Shown here piece after piece: positions 62,765-64,000 of a stretch of 64,000 bases of DNA. The stretch comes from Xylogone sp. PMI_703. Its lineage: Eukaryota > Ascomycota > Leotiomycetes. Below the pieces are notes generated by a model, which saw nothing but the letters and a program-made list of their open reading frames with translations, was not told the DNA's origin and did not search any database. Location: contig JAJTUQ010000004.1 of the NCBI GenBank assembly GCA_021399445.1, positions 806,001-870,000 on the forward strand, read 5' to 3'. Numbering within the stretch: the first letter of the stretch is position 1; the number at the start of each line of letters is the position of its first letter. The position numbers were made by a program, and so were the translations under genes.

Positions 62765-62880
62765 TAGTGTCACGGCCGTAATACGCCTCTGTATTTGAGA
62801 CATAAATACAGACAGCCTGTATTCCAATACACTGTATTTTTTAGACATACACACGGAATACAATACAGTACAATACACCC
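62765..62880. repeat. Sub-terminal repeats of the hAT element
   Basis: The motif AATACA/TGTATT occurs repeatedly in both orientations (CTGTATTTG, AATACAG, CTGTATTCC, AATACACTGTATTT, GGAATACAATACAGTACAATAC), bracketed by CACGGCCGTAATACG and its rough inverse GGCCGTATTAC. Clustered short repeats near the ends are typical transposase-binding sites of hAT elements. Confidence 0.65.
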
Positions 62881-62891
62881 GTTTGGCCGTA

Positions 62892-64000
62892 TTACAAGCG
62901 TATTAAAGTGGGGCCACTTAAACCTGCACAACCTCTTGACTCCTCTGTATATACGCTCAGGCCCTTAATCTTCTGCCAGGACTTGAGGCTCTCAATCATC
63001 TCTATCGTATCTGCTTTGAGACGATTTCGTCTATCAGAGACGGTAATGTTTGAAGACGAAAACAGACGTTCCACTGATGCTGACATTGCAGGAATCGAGA
63101 GTATATCAAGCGCCATTTTGGAAAGGTTTGGATAGTCTCGTTGTTGCTCTGGTAAGAGCCACCATGTACGCACGTCGTCAAAGTCATGATGCGGAGGTAT
63201 GCGTATATAGCGAGCGTACTCGTCTCCGTTTGGCGTTGATACTCTAGGCACACGTGAGAGAGACCTTGGGAGCTTGCGTGAGGACATACCTTGATGCATG
63301 TTTCCCCTGCTTCCACTGGTTGAAGTTGCTGACCTTAGCACTACTTGGAGTGTCGATTTGATTAACGAGTGTGGTACTGGGTCGATATTTTGTCTTCCAT
63401 AGGCCAGCAACTGATTCCCTCGCCCCTTGTATCCAAGTTTGCTCCCAGTTCTTGTCAATATACTCCCACTTATAAGCGGGGTTCAGTACAAGAGCTGCAA
63501 CGTAGGCTGGCGAATCAGAGGTCTTCTCGTAGTATTTGACCAGCTTTGACCAGCCGGCGTTGATGCAAGGCCCGAGAACCGGGTCGTCTTTAAACTCCAC
63601 CTTCTTGGTTTCAAAAAGCTCTAATATGTAGTCCATGGCAGGCAGGACGTCGTCAAGTGTGGACATCGAGGACTCGAGCGAAAGAAGAGTCTCGTGTAGC
63701 TCTCTGAGAAAGTCGCAGATCTGTATTTGTGGACATGTTAGTGGTAGGTGGCCAGGGAGAAGGTCCAGGACTAGTGTAGCATGCCTTTTCGAGCGTCTCC
63801 CAATCCTCTTGCGACAACTTACCCTCGTCATCACCCTCTAACCAAATGTCATAGAATTGATTGACTGCTTTTTGGAGGTGCAGTCCACGTTCAATTAGCT
63901 TAAACCAAGAGCCCCAGCGTGTCGCGTTATCTTGTGGTAACGTGAGGCCTTTACTAAGGGTTTTAAACTTGGCGAGAAGTTGAGGTGATGCGTGTATCTT
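62892..64000 (-). CDS. hAT transposase, C-terminal part (partial)
   Basis: Three exons in phase from the right edge: 63785-64000 (open at the edge), 63290-63720, 62892-63243, about 333 residues visible. Motifs: LTLPQDNATRWGSWFKLIER (the conserved hAT T-R-W region), LDDVLPAMDYILELFETKK, AALVLNPAYKWEYIDKNW, and the C-terminal dimerisation domain YPNLSKMALDILSIPAMSAS, VERLFSSSNITVSDRRNRL. Intron 63244-63289 is GTATGT..CTAG. Intron 63721-63784 begins GCATGC and ends AATACAG with a CACTAAC branch; the GC donor is required to join DWETLEK to ICDFLREL. No internal stops, so the enzyme may be functional if the missing part is intact. Confidence 0.88.

Larger units (their letters stand above)
62753..64000 (-). 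mobile_element. hAT-family DNA transposon, 3' part, running off the right edge
   Basis: The transposase gene is followed by non-coding terminal sequence ending near CAGTGTGGGG at 62753, a hAT-like terminus. An 8-bp duplication candidate is GTCGGATG at 62745-62752; its partner lies outside the window. Codons are not RIP-damaged, unlike the elements at 39-50 kb, so this is a younger insertion. Confidence 0.75.

Overview
This window is nuclear DNA of a filamentous ascomycete (Pezizomycotina). The signs are short 45-90 nt spliceosomal introns, fungus-only families (Zn(II)2Cys6 regulators, DUF3425, DUF6594, DUF7708, HET), secreted plant-cell-wall enzymes, and a compositionally bipartite layout. 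Gene-bearing DNA of ordinary composition flanks a strongly A+T-rich block (about 38.3-51.0 kb) whose transposon relics carry the C-to-T/G-to-A pattern expected of repeat-induced point mutation (RIP). I cannot name the species.

Left part (1-38 kb). A GH12 endoglucanase/xyloglucanase (minus) is followed by an SDR oxidoreductase, a DUF3425 protein, a Zn2Cys6 regulator and an alcohol-acetyltransferase-like enzyme, a possible small metabolic group. Then come a Thr-rich secreted protein, a small conserved WW-like protein, a DUF6594 membrane protein and a stand-alone retropepsin-like protein. A head-to-head pair follows: a DUF7708/degenerate-NTPase protein and a DUF7025-AAA+ ATPase. Next are a SnoaL-like protein and a decayed stretch (ankyrin-like fragment, coiled-coil relic, HAD pseudogene). 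At 30.2-37.2 kb lies a hemicellulase cluster: GH54 arabinofuranosidase, GH62 arabinofuranosidase with CBM1, and GH11 xylanase. All three show damage: the GH54 has a broken CBM42 behind its stop, the GH62 start is out of frame by one base in a T run, and the GH11 has a broken CBM1 behind its stop and lacks the usual thumb motif. Between GH54 and GH62 are a tandem repeat, a perfect 46-bp inverted repeat and a small TA-flanked MITE-like element.

Middle (38.3-51.0 kb). One RIP-degraded Ty3/gypsy chromovirus-type LTR retrotransposon (39400-50558, 5-bp target duplication TTAAT) has 608-bp LTRs. Each LTR carries an independent insertion of the same 1,886-bp pogo/Fot1-like DNA transposon at a different site and in opposite orientation, each with a TA duplication.

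Right part (51-64 kb). After a poorly coding stretch with a bZIP fragment come a two-part beta-hydroxyacid-type dehydrogenase divergent from an isochorismatase-family hydrolase, a five-exon AA14-like lytic polysaccharide monooxygenase, and a HET-domain gene. The HET reading frame runs into the end of a hAT transposon, whose transposase looks intact and continues off the right edge.

Exon structures were derived by reading splice sites and checking phase; they are models from sequence, not transcript-supported. Several introns appear to use GC donors.
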